Positions 11,044-19,844 of a stretch of 64,000 nucleotides of DNA are shown here, one piece after another. Within the stretch, counting starts at the first letter, position 1. Every line of letters begins with the position of its first letter. The stretch covers positions 65,281 through 129,280 of the forward strand of contig DATLXN010000033.1 in assembly GCA_035575715.1 (NCBI GenBank). The letters run 5' to 3'. The stretch comes from JACCSI01 sp035575715. GTDB taxonomy: Bacteria; Acidobacteriota; Vicinamibacteria; Vicinamibacterales; UBA2999. Position numbers and translations under genes: made by a program. The notes beneath the pieces are model-generated. The model worked only from the letters and a program-made list of their open reading frames with translations, had not been told where the DNA came from and did no database searches.

Positions 11044-11511
11044 CTAGGGTGCAGGGTCTGGCGCCGGTCCGGCCGGCGACGGCGCTGCAGCTTCGCTCAG
11101 GTGCGGCTGAGCGGCTGCCGAGACCATATTTTTCGCAAACTGCTGCGCTGCCGTGCGTTCGGTGATCGTCGGCACAAACCACCAGTCGGCTTAGTAATAG
11201 GTGGCGCCCGGCTCGAGCGCCAGGGCATCGATCTTGACCGTGAAATCGCGCTCCGCCGAGGCGCGCGCCGACCCTCTCGCGACCATCCGCGACATGCGCG
11301 CATCGCGGGCAATCATCCACTGCACGTCGATCGTCGCTTCATGGCCGGCCGGCGTGACCCGCGTCCACAGCACGACGCGATCGCGGAGCGGGTCGCCGCT
11401 GGCGACGCCGTGACGGAAGATGCCGCCCCCCGGCTGGACCCGGGCCAGCGCCCCGAGCGGCAACGCCATGGCGCTGGCGTTGAGAAACTGGCGTCGGGTC
11501 AGCGACTGCAT
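11044..11511 (-). pseudogene. phoD-like alkaline phosphatase, internally deleted remnant
   Basis: The frame opens with a twin-arginine signal (SLTRRQFLNASAMALPLG) and the PhoD N-terminal domain (FRHGVASGDPLRDRVVLWTRVTP), ending at LEPGATYY and a TAA at 11193-11191. In the same frame, without a gap, ADWWFVPTITERTAAQQF and a proline-rich tail follow to a TAG at 11046-11044. That looks like the very C-terminus of the same family. The whole metal-binding phosphatase core (about 350 residues) is missing, and the deletion joint itself creates the TAA. Its ATG overlaps the ogt stop (ATGA), so it was the second gene of an ogt-phoD operon. Confidence 0.75.
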
Positions 11512-11993
11512 CAGAGGAGTCGCGTCTGTCCGCGTTCGAGCGCGAGCAAGGCTTGTTTGATCGGCAAGCCGCCGCCGTAGCCGACCAGCGATCCGTTGCT
11601 GCCAATGACGCGATGGCAGGGAATCAAGATCGAGATCGGGTTGGATCCGTTGGCGAGGCCGACGGCTCGGACGGCTTTCGGGTTCCCGAGGCGGCGGGCC
11701 AGCTCGCCGTAGCTAATCGTTTCCCCATATGGAATCTTCCGCAGCTGTTCCCAAACAGCGCGCTGAAAGGGCGTGCCCTGCGGCGCGACCGGTGTCGTGA
11801 ACGATTGCAGGGCACCGGCGAAGTAGGCCTTGAGTTCGTCGACCAGGGCATTGAGCTCTCCCGTATCTGGTCGCCAATCGGCGGCCGCCTTCGGGGCACG
11901 ACCGTCGCCGGCAAAGGCCAGCACGCGAAGCGCTGCGGCGTCTGCAGCCAGTAGGAGCGCGCCGACCGGCGTGTGGATGGTGCGATAAACCAT
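11511..11993 (-). CDS. ogt: Methylated-DNA-[protein]-cysteine S-methyltransferase
   Basis: This suicide repair protein transfers the methyl group from O6-methylguanine to its own cysteine. The active site IPCHRVIG is present, with the helix-turn-helix region YGETISYGELARRLGNPKAVRAVG before it and GYGGGLPIKQALL after it. Starting at ATG 11993 (MVYRTIHTPVG) gives 160 residues, the usual length for Ogt. The frame is open further upstream, but the extra residues are Arg/Ser-rich and unlike the family. It is followed by the phoD remnant with overlapping stop and start. Confidence 0.93.
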   Translation of the reverse strand: MVYRTIHTPVGALLLAADAAALRVLAFAGDGRAPKAAADWRPDTGELNALVDELKAYFAGALQSFTTPVAPQGTPFQRAVWEQLRKIPYGETISYGELARRLGNPKAVRAVGLANGSNPISILIPCHRVIGSNGSLVGYGGGLPIKQALLALERGQTRLL

Positions 11994-12010
11994 GGATGAC
12001 GACCGGATTA

Positions 12011-12129
12011 TCCGCGGAAGTCGCGGAAAGCGCCGCACTGAAATTCAAGCGCGTCGCGATCCCGAACCAGGGCCCAAGCTCGGCGCTGCTGCGTTTCTAT
12101 GCTTCCGCGCATTCCGCGTTTTCCGCGGA
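12011..12129. repeat. Nonamer repeats TTCCGCGNN in inverted arrangement
   Basis: Three tandem 9-mers TTCCGCGCA, TTCCGCGTT, TTCCGCGGA stand at 12103-12129. Two copies in the opposite orientation lie at 12011-12028. Together they fill the gap between the divergent ogt and namZ genes and could fold as a long-range hairpin with a loop of about 70 bases. A similar 9-mer array occurs at 28757. Confidence 0.7.
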
Positions 12130-12142
12130 CTAGAATCGTTCC

Positions 12143-13315
12143 GTGCGCGTCAAACTCGGTTCCACCGCCCTCATCGAATCCGGCCGGCTTCGCGGCAAAC
12201 GTATCGGACTGGTCAGCAACCCCGCGTCGGTCGACCACCACCTCCACCACATCGTCGATCTCCTGCTCGGCGACCGCGACGTCGATGTGCGGGCGTTGTT
12301 CGGCCCACAGCACGGGTTTCGGTCCGATGTGCAGGACAACATGATCGAAACGCCGCACAGTGAATTCGAAGTGGCCAGAAAGCGCGTCCCGTTGTACTCG
12401 CTCTACAGCGACACACGCGAACCGACCGCCGAGATGCTGGGCGACGTGGACACGCTTGTCGTCGACCTGCAGGACATCGGCACGCGTATTTACACCTACA
12501 TGTATACGATGGCCAATTGCATGCGCGCCGCGCGCAAGCACGGCATCAAGGTCATCGTCTGCGACCGTCCCAACCCGATCGCGGGAATCGAGGTCGAGGG
12601 CATTACACTCGAACCTGGCAACGAGTCGTTCGTCGGCCAATACCCGATTCCGACACGCCACGGGATGACCATCGGCGAGCTCGCGACCTTCTTCAATCAG
12701 CATTTTTCGATCGGCGCCGACCTCGAGGTGATCCCGGTCGAAGGCTGGCGGCGGACGATGCACTGGGACGAGACGGGCCTGCCGTGGGTGATGCCGTCGC
12801 CGAACATTCCAACCCTCGAGAGCGCGCTCGCCTTTCCCGGCACGGTGCACATCGAAGGCACGACGGCGTCAGAAGGGCGCGGCACGACGCGGCCATTCGA
12901 GTTGGTCGGGGCGCCGTGGGTGCGCGCCGACAATTTCGCCGCCGCGCTCAACGCGCGCCACTTCCCTGGCGTCTTTTTTCGTCCCGTGGTGTTCGAGCCA
13001 ACCTTTCAGAAACATGCGCGCGTCGCGTGCGCCGGCTGTCAGATTCACATCACCGATCGTCTGGCCTTCAAGCCGGTCCTGACCGGGGTGGCGGTGATCG
13101 AACAGCTGCGCGCGGCCGACCCGGCCAGCTTCGGGTGGAAGAAACCTCCCTACGAATACGAAGACGACAAAGAACCGATTGATGTGATCGCCGGTTCCGC
13201 GTCGTTCCGGGCCGCTATCGATGCCGGCGAGAAAGCTGAAGACATCGCCGCACGCTGGGCGCCGACCGTCGCGGCGTTTCGAAAGTTACAGCGCCCATTC
13301 CTGCTGTATGAATAA
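12143..13315 (+). CDS. namZ: NamZ-type exo-beta-N-acetylmuramidase (DUF1343)
   Basis: The 390-residue product matches the DUF1343 family, whose characterised member NamZ releases N-acetylmuramic acid from peptidoglycan fragments. Recognisable blocks are GLVSNPASVD near 23-32, FGPQHGFRSDVQDN near 53, VVDLQDIGTRIYTYMYTM near 107-125, CDRPNPIAG near 146 and PSPNIPTLESALAFPGT near 217. The GTG at 12143 gives the family N-terminus directly. No clear signal peptide is present, so the protein may act in the cytoplasm on recycled muropeptides. It is a monocistronic gene followed by a hairpin at 13332. Confidence 0.87.
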   Translation: MRVKLGSTALIESGRLRGKRIGLVSNPASVDHHLHHIVDLLLGDRDVDVRALFGPQHGFRSDVQDNMIETPHSEFEVARKRVPLYSLYSDTREPTAEMLGDVDTLVVDLQDIGTRIYTYMYTMANCMRAARKHGIKVIVCDRPNPIAGIEVEGITLEPGNESFVGQYPIPTRHGMTIGELATFFNQHFSIGADLEVIPVEGWRRTMHWDETGLPWVMPSPNIPTLESALAFPGTVHIEGTTASEGRGTTRPFELVGAPWVRADNFAAALNARHFPGVFFRPVVFEPTFQKHARVACAGCQIHITDRLAFKPVLTGVAVIEQLRAADPASFGWKKPPYEYEDDKEPIDVIAGSASFRAAIDAGEKAEDIAARWAPTVAAFRKLQRPFLLYE

Positions 13316-13331
13316 GGCCGCGCGCGTGGGA

Positions 13332-13351
13332 CGCGGGGATCAAGCCCCGCG
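13332..13351 (+). terminator. GC-rich hairpin after namZ
   Basis: CGCGGGG and CCCCGCG form a perfect 7-bp stem around the loop ATCAAG, 17 bp after the namZ stop. There is no T-run, so it may be a weak terminator or an mRNA 3-prime stabiliser. Confidence 0.4.
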
Positions 13352-13374
13352 GGCCTGAAAGCTCGTCACGTTAT

Positions 13375-13869
13375 ATGGCCTCTCCCGCCGGACTGCACGT
13401 CGAACGAACGGTCATCGTCCAGGCTCCGCCCGAGCGCGTGCTGGCCGCCTTCTTTGATCCCGTCGATCTCGAGCAGTGGTGGCAAGTCGTCCGATCGGTG
13501 ACCGTGCCGCGGCCACTCGGCATGTATGCGATCGAGTGGTCGTCGACCGACTACCGCGACGACCTGCTTGGGCGCCTGGGCGGCGCCTTTCACGGCACGG
13601 TGATCGAGTATCGCCCCGGCAACGAGTTCTTTGTCGCCGACGCCTATTGGAGTCCTCCCGAAGGCGAGCCGATCGGGCCGATGGCGCTCGAGGTCCACTG
13701 CACACCTCAAGTTGGCCCGCATATGACCAAGCTGGTGGTCCGCCAGAGTGGCGAAGACGAGGGGCCGCGGTGGCGGCGTTATTTCGAGGTCGTCGAACAC
13801 GGCTGGCAGCGGGCGCTTGCCGATCTGAAAGAACACCTCGACACCGAGGCATTGAGGAGCAAACGATGA
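13375..13869 (+). CDS. SRPBCC / AHSA1-domain protein
   Basis: The 164-residue product begins with VERTVIVQAPPERVLAAFFDPVDLEQWWQ, the opening of the AHSA1 (activator of Hsp90 ATPase homologue 1-like) START-fold family. It ends with YFEVVEHGWQRALADLKEHLD, the usual C-terminal helix. Such proteins bind small hydrophobic ligands; no catalytic residue is implied. Its stop overlaps the start of the APC permease (ATGA), so the two genes are coupled and may share a ligand, but that is inference. Confidence 0.82.
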   Translation: MASPAGLHVERTVIVQAPPERVLAAFFDPVDLEQWWQVVRSVTVPRPLGMYAIEWSSTDYRDDLLGRLGGAFHGTVIEYRPGNEFFVADAYWSPPEGEPIGPMALEVHCTPQVGPHMTKLVVRQSGEDEGPRWRRYFEVVEHGWQRALADLKEHLDTEALRSKR

Positions 13870-15299
13870 CCAGGCCGGATCAGGGCACTTTTATCAAAGC
13901 GCTTGGCTTGTGGGACGTCATCGCGATGAACATCGTCGCGGTCGTCGGCCTGCGCTGGATTGCGCGCAGTGCGCGCAGTGGTGCGCCGTCGGTCTCGCTG
14001 TGGCTGCTGGCCTGCGTCGTGTTCTTTATTCCGCTGGGCCTTGCGTTGATCGAGCTGTCGAGCCGCCACCCTGAACAGGGCGGCATCTACGCGTGGGTGC
14101 GCCGCGCGCTTGGGCCGCTGCATGGGTTCGTGTGTGGCTGGTGCATGTGGGTCAACAACCTCTTTTACTTTCCGTCGCTGCTGTTGTTCGCTGCCGCGAA
14201 TTTCGCGCTGGTGCTCGGCCCGTCCGGCGAAGGGCTTGCGGAGAACCGTCTCTACTCGGTCGCCTTCGTTGTGGGCTTCCTCTGGTTCTGCACCCTGCTC
14301 AACATCATCGGGTTGTCAGCCGGCAAGTGGCTGCAGCACCTTGGCAGCGTCGCGACCTGGATTCCCGCCGCGCTCCTGGTCATCTGCGGCGCGATCACCT
14401 TTGCCACCTTCGGCTCGGCAACCTCGTTCGCGGCGTCGGAATTACTGCCTCGCGAAGACGTCTTGACGACGATGAGCCTGTGGTCGTCGATGTGTTTCGC
14501 CTTTTCCGGATTTGAGATCGCGTCGATGGTCGGCCAGGAAGTCAAGAATCCGAAGCGCACGATTCCGCTGGCGATCATGATCTCGGGCGGCATCGTCACC
14601 GCGATCTACATCCTGAGTTCGGCGTCAGTGCTCGTCGCGGTGCCGGCAAGCGAGCTCGCCGAACGCAGCGGCATCGCCGATGCGATCGATCTCACCACTG
14701 GCCGACTGGGACTTGCGGGGATGGGCGCGCTCACCGGGTTGCTGCTGGCAGTGGGTTCGATTGGCGGCACCAGTTCCTGGGTCGCCGGCGCCGCCCGCGT
14801 CCCGTTTGCGGCTGGTGTCGACTCGGTGTTGCCGAAGGCGTTTGGCCGGCTCCACCCACGCTATCGCACGCCGCATGTCGCGTTACTGATCCAGGGCGCG
14901 ATTGCCACGCTTCTGTTCCTGGCAAGCGTCTTTGTGTCGATTGGCGGCGGTCAGACGACGGTGCAGGAGGCCTACGACATCATGGTGAACCTCACGATCC
15001 TGGTGTATTTCGTCCCCTACCTGTACTTGTTCGTCGCGTGGATTCTGCTGCGCCGTGCGGAGCGCGTGGGGGCAGGACCGTCGGATGTGATCAGCATGCC
15101 CGGCGGTGTCGCGAGCGTCGTCCTGGTCGCCGGGCTCGGCTTCCTTGCCACGCTGATCGCCATAGGGTTGGTGTTTATTCCACCGCCGGATACGACGAAT
15201 GTGTTGAATTACGAAGCCAACTTAATCGGCCAATCGTTGTTGCTTTTCGTAGTTGGCGGGGCTTTTTACCTTGTGGCGCGCCGGACTTCAAAGGGGTAG
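13866..15299 (+). CDS. APC-family amino acid permease
   Basis: The product from ATG 13866 has 477 residues and about twelve hydrophobic helices. The first contains LGLWDVIAMNIVAVVGLRW, the conserved start of APC-superfamily transporters. SSMCFAFSGFEIASMVGQEVKNPKRTIPLAI near 210-240 is the characteristic helix 6 and loop segment. It probably imports amino acids or amines by proton symport; the substrate cannot be told. The frame is open upstream, but the overlap with the AHSA1 stop and the family N-terminus fix the start. Confidence 0.88.
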   Translation: MTRPDQGTFIKALGLWDVIAMNIVAVVGLRWIARSARSGAPSVSLWLLACVVFFIPLGLALIELSSRHPEQGGIYAWVRRALGPLHGFVCGWCMWVNNLFYFPSLLLFAAANFALVLGPSGEGLAENRLYSVAFVVGFLWFCTLLNIIGLSAGKWLQHLGSVATWIPAALLVICGAITFATFGSATSFAASELLPREDVLTTMSLWSSMCFAFSGFEIASMVGQEVKNPKRTIPLAIMISGGIVTAIYILSSASVLVAVPASELAERSGIADAIDLTTGRLGLAGMGALTGLLLAVGSIGGTSSWVAGAARVPFAAGVDSVLPKAFGRLHPRYRTPHVALLIQGAIATLLFLASVFVSIGGGQTTVQEAYDIMVNLTILVYFVPYLYLFVAWILLRRAERVGAGPSDVISMPGGVASVVLVAGLGFLATLIAIGLVFIPPPDTTNVLNYEANLIGQSLLLFVVGGAFYLVARRTSKG

Positions 15300-15350
15300 A
15301 GGATGAGTCAACCAGAGCCACCCGTCATGAACTACACGAGATCGGACTAG

Positions 15351-16532
15351 GTGCGCGCCGACGTCGTCATCATCGGGGGTTCGGTCGTCGGCTCGAGTGC
15401 TGCATGGCACTTGCGACGCGACGGCTTCACCGGCCGCATCATCGTGATCGAACGGGATCCGGCCTATGCCCGCGCATCGGCGTTCCTGGCGATGGGCGGG
15501 ATCAGGCAACAGTTCTGCACCGCAGTGACGGTGCAGATGGTCCAGTACAGCGTCGATCTCTGGAAATCCTTCGATCAGCGCATCACCGCGCCGGAACAGC
15601 TCCCACGTGCGTGGTTTCGGCAGCGCGGTTATCTGTTCCTGGCAAATGCGGCGAATGCCGCGGGGCTGATGCAACGCTACGATTTACAGCGCAAAGCCGG
15701 TGCGGTCGTGCAGCTGTTATCACGGGACGACATTCGTGCCCTCACACCCGATCTCTTTCTCGACGACATCCTGTTTGGCGTGTTCGGCCCAGACGATGGC
15801 TACGCGTCGCCTCGCCATGTGCTAGCGGGACTTCAACGCGCGGCGGCATCGGCCGGCGTCGAGTATGTACACGACGAAGTGATCGGGATTGGCGTCGAGG
15901 GTCAGTCGGTGCGAAGCGTAAAGCTTGCAAGCGGCACCACGGTCGAAACGCCGCGTGTCGTCAACGCGGCTGGATCGTGGAGTGGTCGGATCGCCGCGCT
16001 GGCGGGTGTGGATGTTCCCATCCACCCACTCAGGCAGATGCTCTTCCGCGCGACGTTGCCGCACACCTGGCCGTATCGATTTCCAATGGTGATTGACCCC
16101 GGCGGCGTGCACTGGCGCCACGACGATCCGATCGCGCCTGGCGATCCGGACCGAATCATCGCAGCGCTGACCAAGTGGGATGAGCCGTTTGGCGAGAATC
16201 TCGAGGTCGCGCGCTCACGATGGGACGATGAATTTCATCCCGCGCTGGTGCACCGGTTGCCGGCATTTCGAGAGCTGACCAATGTCGAAGGGTGGGCCGG
16301 GTTATACGAGATGACCCCGGATCACAATCCGTTGCTCGGCGAGCATCCTGCCGTAGCGGGGTTAATCTTTGCAGCCGGCTTCAGTGGTCACGGCTTGATG
16401 ATGTCGCCGGCGACCGGGAAGATCGTGTCGGAGCTGGTCCGCCTGGGCACCAGCGCGACGTTCGACGTCGGGATTTTCGCTCCCGACCGTTTCGAGCGTG
16501 GGGCGCTGGTGCACGACGCAGCAACGATTTAG
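15351..16532 (+). CDS. FAD-dependent oxidoreductase, DAO family
   Basis: The 393-residue product starts at GTG 15351 with the dinucleotide-binding VVIIGGSVVGSSAAWHL (residues 5-21). GIRQQFC lies near 50, RVVNAAGSWSGRIAALAG near 203, and GLYEMTPDHNPLLGEHP near 320 followed by GFSGHGLMMSPATGKIVSELV. These are hallmarks of the D-amino-acid oxidase/sarcosine oxidase/glycine oxidase superfamily. The substrate is probably a secondary or D-amino acid. Together with the upstream amino acid permease it could form a small uptake-and-oxidation unit. The gap to the permease is 51 bp. Confidence 0.87.
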   Translation: MRADVVIIGGSVVGSSAAWHLRRDGFTGRIIVIERDPAYARASAFLAMGGIRQQFCTAVTVQMVQYSVDLWKSFDQRITAPEQLPRAWFRQRGYLFLANAANAAGLMQRYDLQRKAGAVVQLLSRDDIRALTPDLFLDDILFGVFGPDDGYASPRHVLAGLQRAAASAGVEYVHDEVIGIGVEGQSVRSVKLASGTTVETPRVVNAAGSWSGRIAALAGVDVPIHPLRQMLFRATLPHTWPYRFPMVIDPGGVHWRHDDPIAPGDPDRIIAALTKWDEPFGENLEVARSRWDDEFHPALVHRLPAFRELTNVEGWAGLYEMTPDHNPLLGEHPAVAGLIFAAGFSGHGLMMSPATGKIVSELVRLGTSATFDVGIFAPDRFERGALVHDAATI

Positions 16533-16748
16533 GACCGGCCTGCGGCCGGTAGGACCGCTTACGCGGTTGGACCCTCGCTACGCTCGGGTAGGACCGGCAT
16601 CGCTTCGCTCGCCGGTGGGGGGCGCTCACTTCGTTCGCGGGAAGTGTGCTGTTCCACCGTGAGCATCGCGGGCGGTCCCACCGCGAGAAGCGAGTGGTCC
16701 TACCCGCGGAGCGGGTCCCACCCGCACAGCGGGTCCTACCAAGCGCGG
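16531..16748. repeat. Array of short palindromes in two opposed blocks
   Basis: Seven small inverted repeats follow one another. Four are ACCGGCCTGCGGCCGGT (16534), ACCGCTTACGCGGT (16554), ACCCTCGCTACGCTCGGGT (16571) and one at 16593-16616, each preceded by AGG or GG. Three more lie at 16680-16698, 16702-16716 and 16720-16734, each followed by CC(T/C). The first block reads AGGACC, the last block reads GGTCCT, so the array as a whole is inverted. It fills the gap between two convergent genes and resembles REP-type elements. Confidence 0.8.
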
Positions 16749-16752
16749 GTCC

Positions 16753-18312
16753 TTAGCGTAGAGAAATCGCGAGTCCGCGAATGCCTTCGCCGTTACCGAT
16801 CAGCCCGAGGTCGCGCCGCCGGCCGTTGGCGACATCGAAGATTCGCGTCTGGGTGCCACCAGCCGGCACGAATGCAATCAGCGCTTGCGACAGGCTGATA
16901 TCGAAGCCGACGACGTCGCCGGCGTCCATACCCAACCCAGCGAAAGTGTTGAGAGTCCCGGCGTTGGGCGGATCCTGAATCGCGCCGATATCCAAGCCCG
17001 AGTCGAACACGAAAAGAACCGTGCCGGTCGTCGTGTCGGTATCCGGATTGGTATACGCGGCGCCGGTCACGCGCGGCTGGCGGCCGGCGTTCGTGTCACC
17101 AGGGGCGTAGGCCAGGTTGCCGTCGACAAATGCCACACCACCGGTGTCTGGATGCAGACGCAGGTTCTGGCCCGCATCACTCACCACGCGAATGCGATCG
17201 GGGACGGGGTTGAAATCGAAACCGAACTCGACCCCGACCAGCGCAGTGGTCAGCGGCGCGCCGACGCGCGACGCCGCGCCGGTGCGCGGCTCGAGCAGAT
17301 ACAACTGGCTGCTGCTGCCGAGCGCGTAGAGGCGATTGTTGGCGGGACGGAAGTCGATGCCGACGAGCCGTTCACCGGCATTAAGGTTGGTGACCGCGAC
17401 GCGGCTCAACAGGCTCCCGGGCGCGTCGGCGCTGAAGCTAATCAGATCGCCGTTGTTCGCCACGCCGTAAACCCGTTCCGCCGGCGGCGTAAACGGTACG
17501 CCCAGCGAGATAGCGATGCTCGGCACCACGTCGCCGCCACCGATGGTCCCCAGTTCGCGGCGTTGACCGCCCGCGAAAGAAACCAGCGACGACGTGCTGC
17601 TACCCTGCTGATTCAGCGAGACCAGAACATCTGTCAAAGAGATGTCGAACCCGACCTGGGACATCGTCGCCGAGCCAAGGGGTCCGAACGTGTTGAGTGT
17701 CCCGTCGTTAGGCGGTGCCTGCGTCACGCCGATGGCAAGTGCCGCATCGATGTCGAACAACGTCGTCGAGGTGCTCGCGTCGTTGTCGGGATTGGTATAC
17801 GCGGCAGCGACGATATTCGGCATGCGGCCGGCATTGGGGTCACCGGCGCGATACGCCAGGTTGCCGTCCACGGTCACGACCGCCGTATCCGGGTGGACGC
17901 GCAGGTTCTGGCCGGTATTGCTGACGATGCGGATGCGATCGACGGCCGGGTTGAAATCGAACCCGAATTCGGTGCCGCTCAGCGGCGGGCTCAGTGGCCT
18001 ACCGATACGAGTGGCCGCACCGGTCCGTTGATCGATCAGATACAGCTGGCTGGCCGTCCCAATAGCGTAGAGCTGGTTGGTGGCGGGACGCATATCCAGC
18101 GCAACCACACGATCACCAGCAATCAGGTTGCTGATCGCCACTGAGCCGAGAATGTTGCTCGGCGCATTCGAGTTAAAACCGATCAACCGATTCGATGACG
18201 TGACGCCGTAGACGAGTTCTCCGCTCTGGGCCAGCGCGACTTGCGAGGCGCCGCCGAGCATCGCGACCACTGCAACCGTCAGGGCAAAGACTTTGGTTCG
18301 AAGAGCGCGCAT
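16753..18312 (-). CDS. Exported protein with two DUF4394 domains
   Basis: A signal peptide (FALTVAVVAMLGGASQVALAQ) is followed by two homologous halves. Each begins with VYGV-x-N/S-x-x-L-I-x-F, contains LYAIG/LYALGSSSQLYL, then FGFDFNP, DRIRIV(S), GQNLR-HPDT, DGNLAY and AAYTNPD. The halves cover about residues 32-270 and 285-519. This is the DUF4394 family, likely a beta-propeller-like surface or secreted protein of unknown role. The protein is 519 residues long and the frame is intact. The ATG at 18312 has a GA-rich stretch upstream on its strand. Confidence 0.87.
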   Translation of the reverse strand: MRALRTKVFALTVAVVAMLGGASQVALAQSGELVYGVTSSNRLIGFNSNAPSNILGSVAISNLIAGDRVVALDMRPATNQLYAIGTASQLYLIDQRTGAATRIGRPLSPPLSGTEFGFDFNPAVDRIRIVSNTGQNLRVHPDTAVVTVDGNLAYRAGDPNAGRMPNIVAAAYTNPDNDASTSTTLFDIDAALAIGVTQAPPNDGTLNTFGPLGSATMSQVGFDISLTDVLVSLNQQGSSTSSLVSFAGGQRRELGTIGGGDVVPSIAISLGVPFTPPAERVYGVANNGDLISFSADAPGSLLSRVAVTNLNAGERLVGIDFRPANNRLYALGSSSQLYLLEPRTGAASRVGAPLTTALVGVEFGFDFNPVPDRIRVVSDAGQNLRLHPDTGGVAFVDGNLAYAPGDTNAGRQPRVTGAAYTNPDTDTTTGTVLFVFDSGLDIGAIQDPPNAGTLNTFAGLGMDAGDVVGFDISLSQALIAFVPAGGTQTRIFDVANGRRRDLGLIGNGEGIRGLAISLR

Positions 18313-18391
18313 AGAATTCGACCTCCAAGCTGCCAGATCGACCGTCGACAGAACGGCATCTGACCTGCGGAATTAGGACGCAGGAAAGGGG

Positions 18392-19819
18392 CTACACGTT
18401 GCGAATGCGCAGGAAGTTAACCGCTCGTTTGTCGAGATCGGGACTGGCGCTGACCACCACGACCGTCGCCGGCCGGGGCAGCAGCCCGCGTGCGCGCAGC
18501 GACACCCCGACGCGGTCAACGATGTCGTAGGCCTCGCCGTCAAGGCTGTCGACAACCGGGGTCACGCCCCACCATAGACAGAGGCGGCGCGCGACTTCGT
18601 CCTGCCCGGTGATCGCAAAGATCGGTGCGGCCGGCCGGCGGGCCGCCAGCAGCCGCGCGGTGCGGCCTTGCCGCGTCACCGCGACGATGGCCTGAAGCGT
18701 CGCGCGGGTCGCGAGCGTGACTGCAGCGTCACACAACGGCGGCAGATGGTCGGGTCGCTCGTCACCACCGATCGCGAGGGACCACGGTGGCGGCATCAGC
18801 TCGGCGTGGCGGATGATGCTGTCGAGCGTCTGCACCGCGCGCACCGGGTAGTCGCCGACCGCGGTTTCGCCCGATAACATAATCGCGTCGGCGCCGGCGT
18901 CGACCGCGCCGGCGGCGTCGGAGACCTCGGCGCGGGTCGGCCGCGGTTCTGACCGCATCGACTCGAGCACCTGCGTCGCGACAATCACCGGCACCCCGCG
19001 CTCGCGGGCCAGCCGCAACACCTGCTTCTGCACCTGCGGCACTTGCTCGAGCGGCATCTCCAGGCCCAGATCGCCGCGCGCCACCATCACCGCATCGGCT
19101 GCATCAATAATCTCGGCCAACCGATGAATCGCTTCCGGACGTTCCAGTTTGGCGATGATCGGCATCCTCGGCTGCCCGGCCTCAGTGGTGATCGCACGCG
19201 CACGGGCAATGTCCTCGGCAGACTGAACGAAGCTCAGTGCGATGAGATCGACCCCCGCGGCAAGGCCGAAACGCAAGTCCGCTTCGTCCTTTTCAGTGAC
19301 TCCTACCGCTGGTAAGGGGACGTTCGGCGCGTTGATGCCCTTGTGTTCCCCGAGCAGGCCGCCGTCGACAACGCGCGTGGCGATCGCATCGACCGACGTG
19401 TGTTCAACAACCAGTTCGATCTTGCCGTCGTCGAGCAGTAAGCGGTCGCCGGTGTGAACCGCGGTGGCGAGGGGCGCATACGTCGTCGAAACCATGGCGC
19501 CGCTGCCCGTCACTGTGCCGATGCGAATCTCCAACGTCCCGCCGGCCACCAGTTGCAAGGGGCGGTGGCCTTCGAGCAAGCCGGTGCGGATCTTCGGGCC
19601 GCTGAGATCCTGCAGGATCGCGACTTGATACGCCCCAAGCTCTGCCACACGGCGGATGCGCTCGATGGCGCGGCCATGGCTGTCGTGGTCGCCATGGGAA
19701 AAGTTGAGCCGGAAGACGTTCACCCCCGCCGCAAGCAGCGCCTCGATCACCGCCGGCTCGCTCGACGCCGGCCCGAGCGTGGCGACGATCTTGGTGTGTC
19801 TCACACCGACAGTATTCAC
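18392..19819 (-). CDS. pyk: Pyruvate kinase
   Basis: This glycolytic enzyme converts phosphoenolpyruvate and ADP to pyruvate and ATP. The 475-residue product starts TKIVATLGPASSEPAVIEALLAAG and carries LNFSHGDHDSHG, DLSGPKIRTG, EKDEADLRF and SFVQSAEDIARAR. The signature IIAKLERPEAI contains the catalytic lysine, and MVARGDLGLEMPLEQVPQVQK and MLSGETAVGDYPVRAVQ follow. The C-terminal allosteric domain is present and complete. The start is GTG 19819, with AGGGG five bases upstream; GTG 19804 is an alternative. It is divergent from the O-methyltransferase. Confidence 0.95.
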   Translation of the reverse strand: MNTVGVRHTKIVATLGPASSEPAVIEALLAAGVNVFRLNFSHGDHDSHGRAIERIRRVAELGAYQVAILQDLSGPKIRTGLLEGHRPLQLVAGGTLEIRIGTVTGSGAMVSTTYAPLATAVHTGDRLLLDDGKIELVVEHTSVDAIATRVVDGGLLGEHKGINAPNVPLPAVGVTEKDEADLRFGLAAGVDLIALSFVQSAEDIARARAITTEAGQPRMPIIAKLERPEAIHRLAEIIDAADAVMVARGDLGLEMPLEQVPQVQKQVLRLARERGVPVIVATQVLESMRSEPRPTRAEVSDAAGAVDAGADAIMLSGETAVGDYPVRAVQTLDSIIRHAELMPPPWSLAIGGDERPDHLPPLCDAAVTLATRATLQAIVAVTRQGRTARLLAARRPAAPIFAITGQDEVARRLCLWWGVTPVVDSLDGEAYDIVDRVGVSLRARGLLPRPATVVVVSASPDLDKRAVNFLRIRNV

Positions 19820-19833
19820 CAGTCCCCTATAAT
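19806..19833 (+). promoter_or_regulatory. Candidate sigma-70-like promoter of the O-methyltransferase gene
   Basis: A perfect TATAAT stands at 19828-19833, 16 bases after CCGACA (19806-19811, four of six matching TTGACA). Transcription would begin near 19840, leaving a leader of only a few bases before ATG 19845. The -35 half lies inside the first codons of pyk on the other strand. Confidence 0.4.
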
Positions 19834-19844
19834 TGATGATTCTG

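Noticed and set aside
11191..11193. Selenocysteine at the phoD stop
   Set aside because: The codon is TAA, not TGA, and the phosphatase core is missing.
15303..15350. 15-codon frame (MSQPEPPVMNYTRSD) before the DAO-family gene
   Set aside because: It has a ribosome-binding-like GTAGAGG but is too short to support as a gene; could be a leader, with no evidence for regulation.
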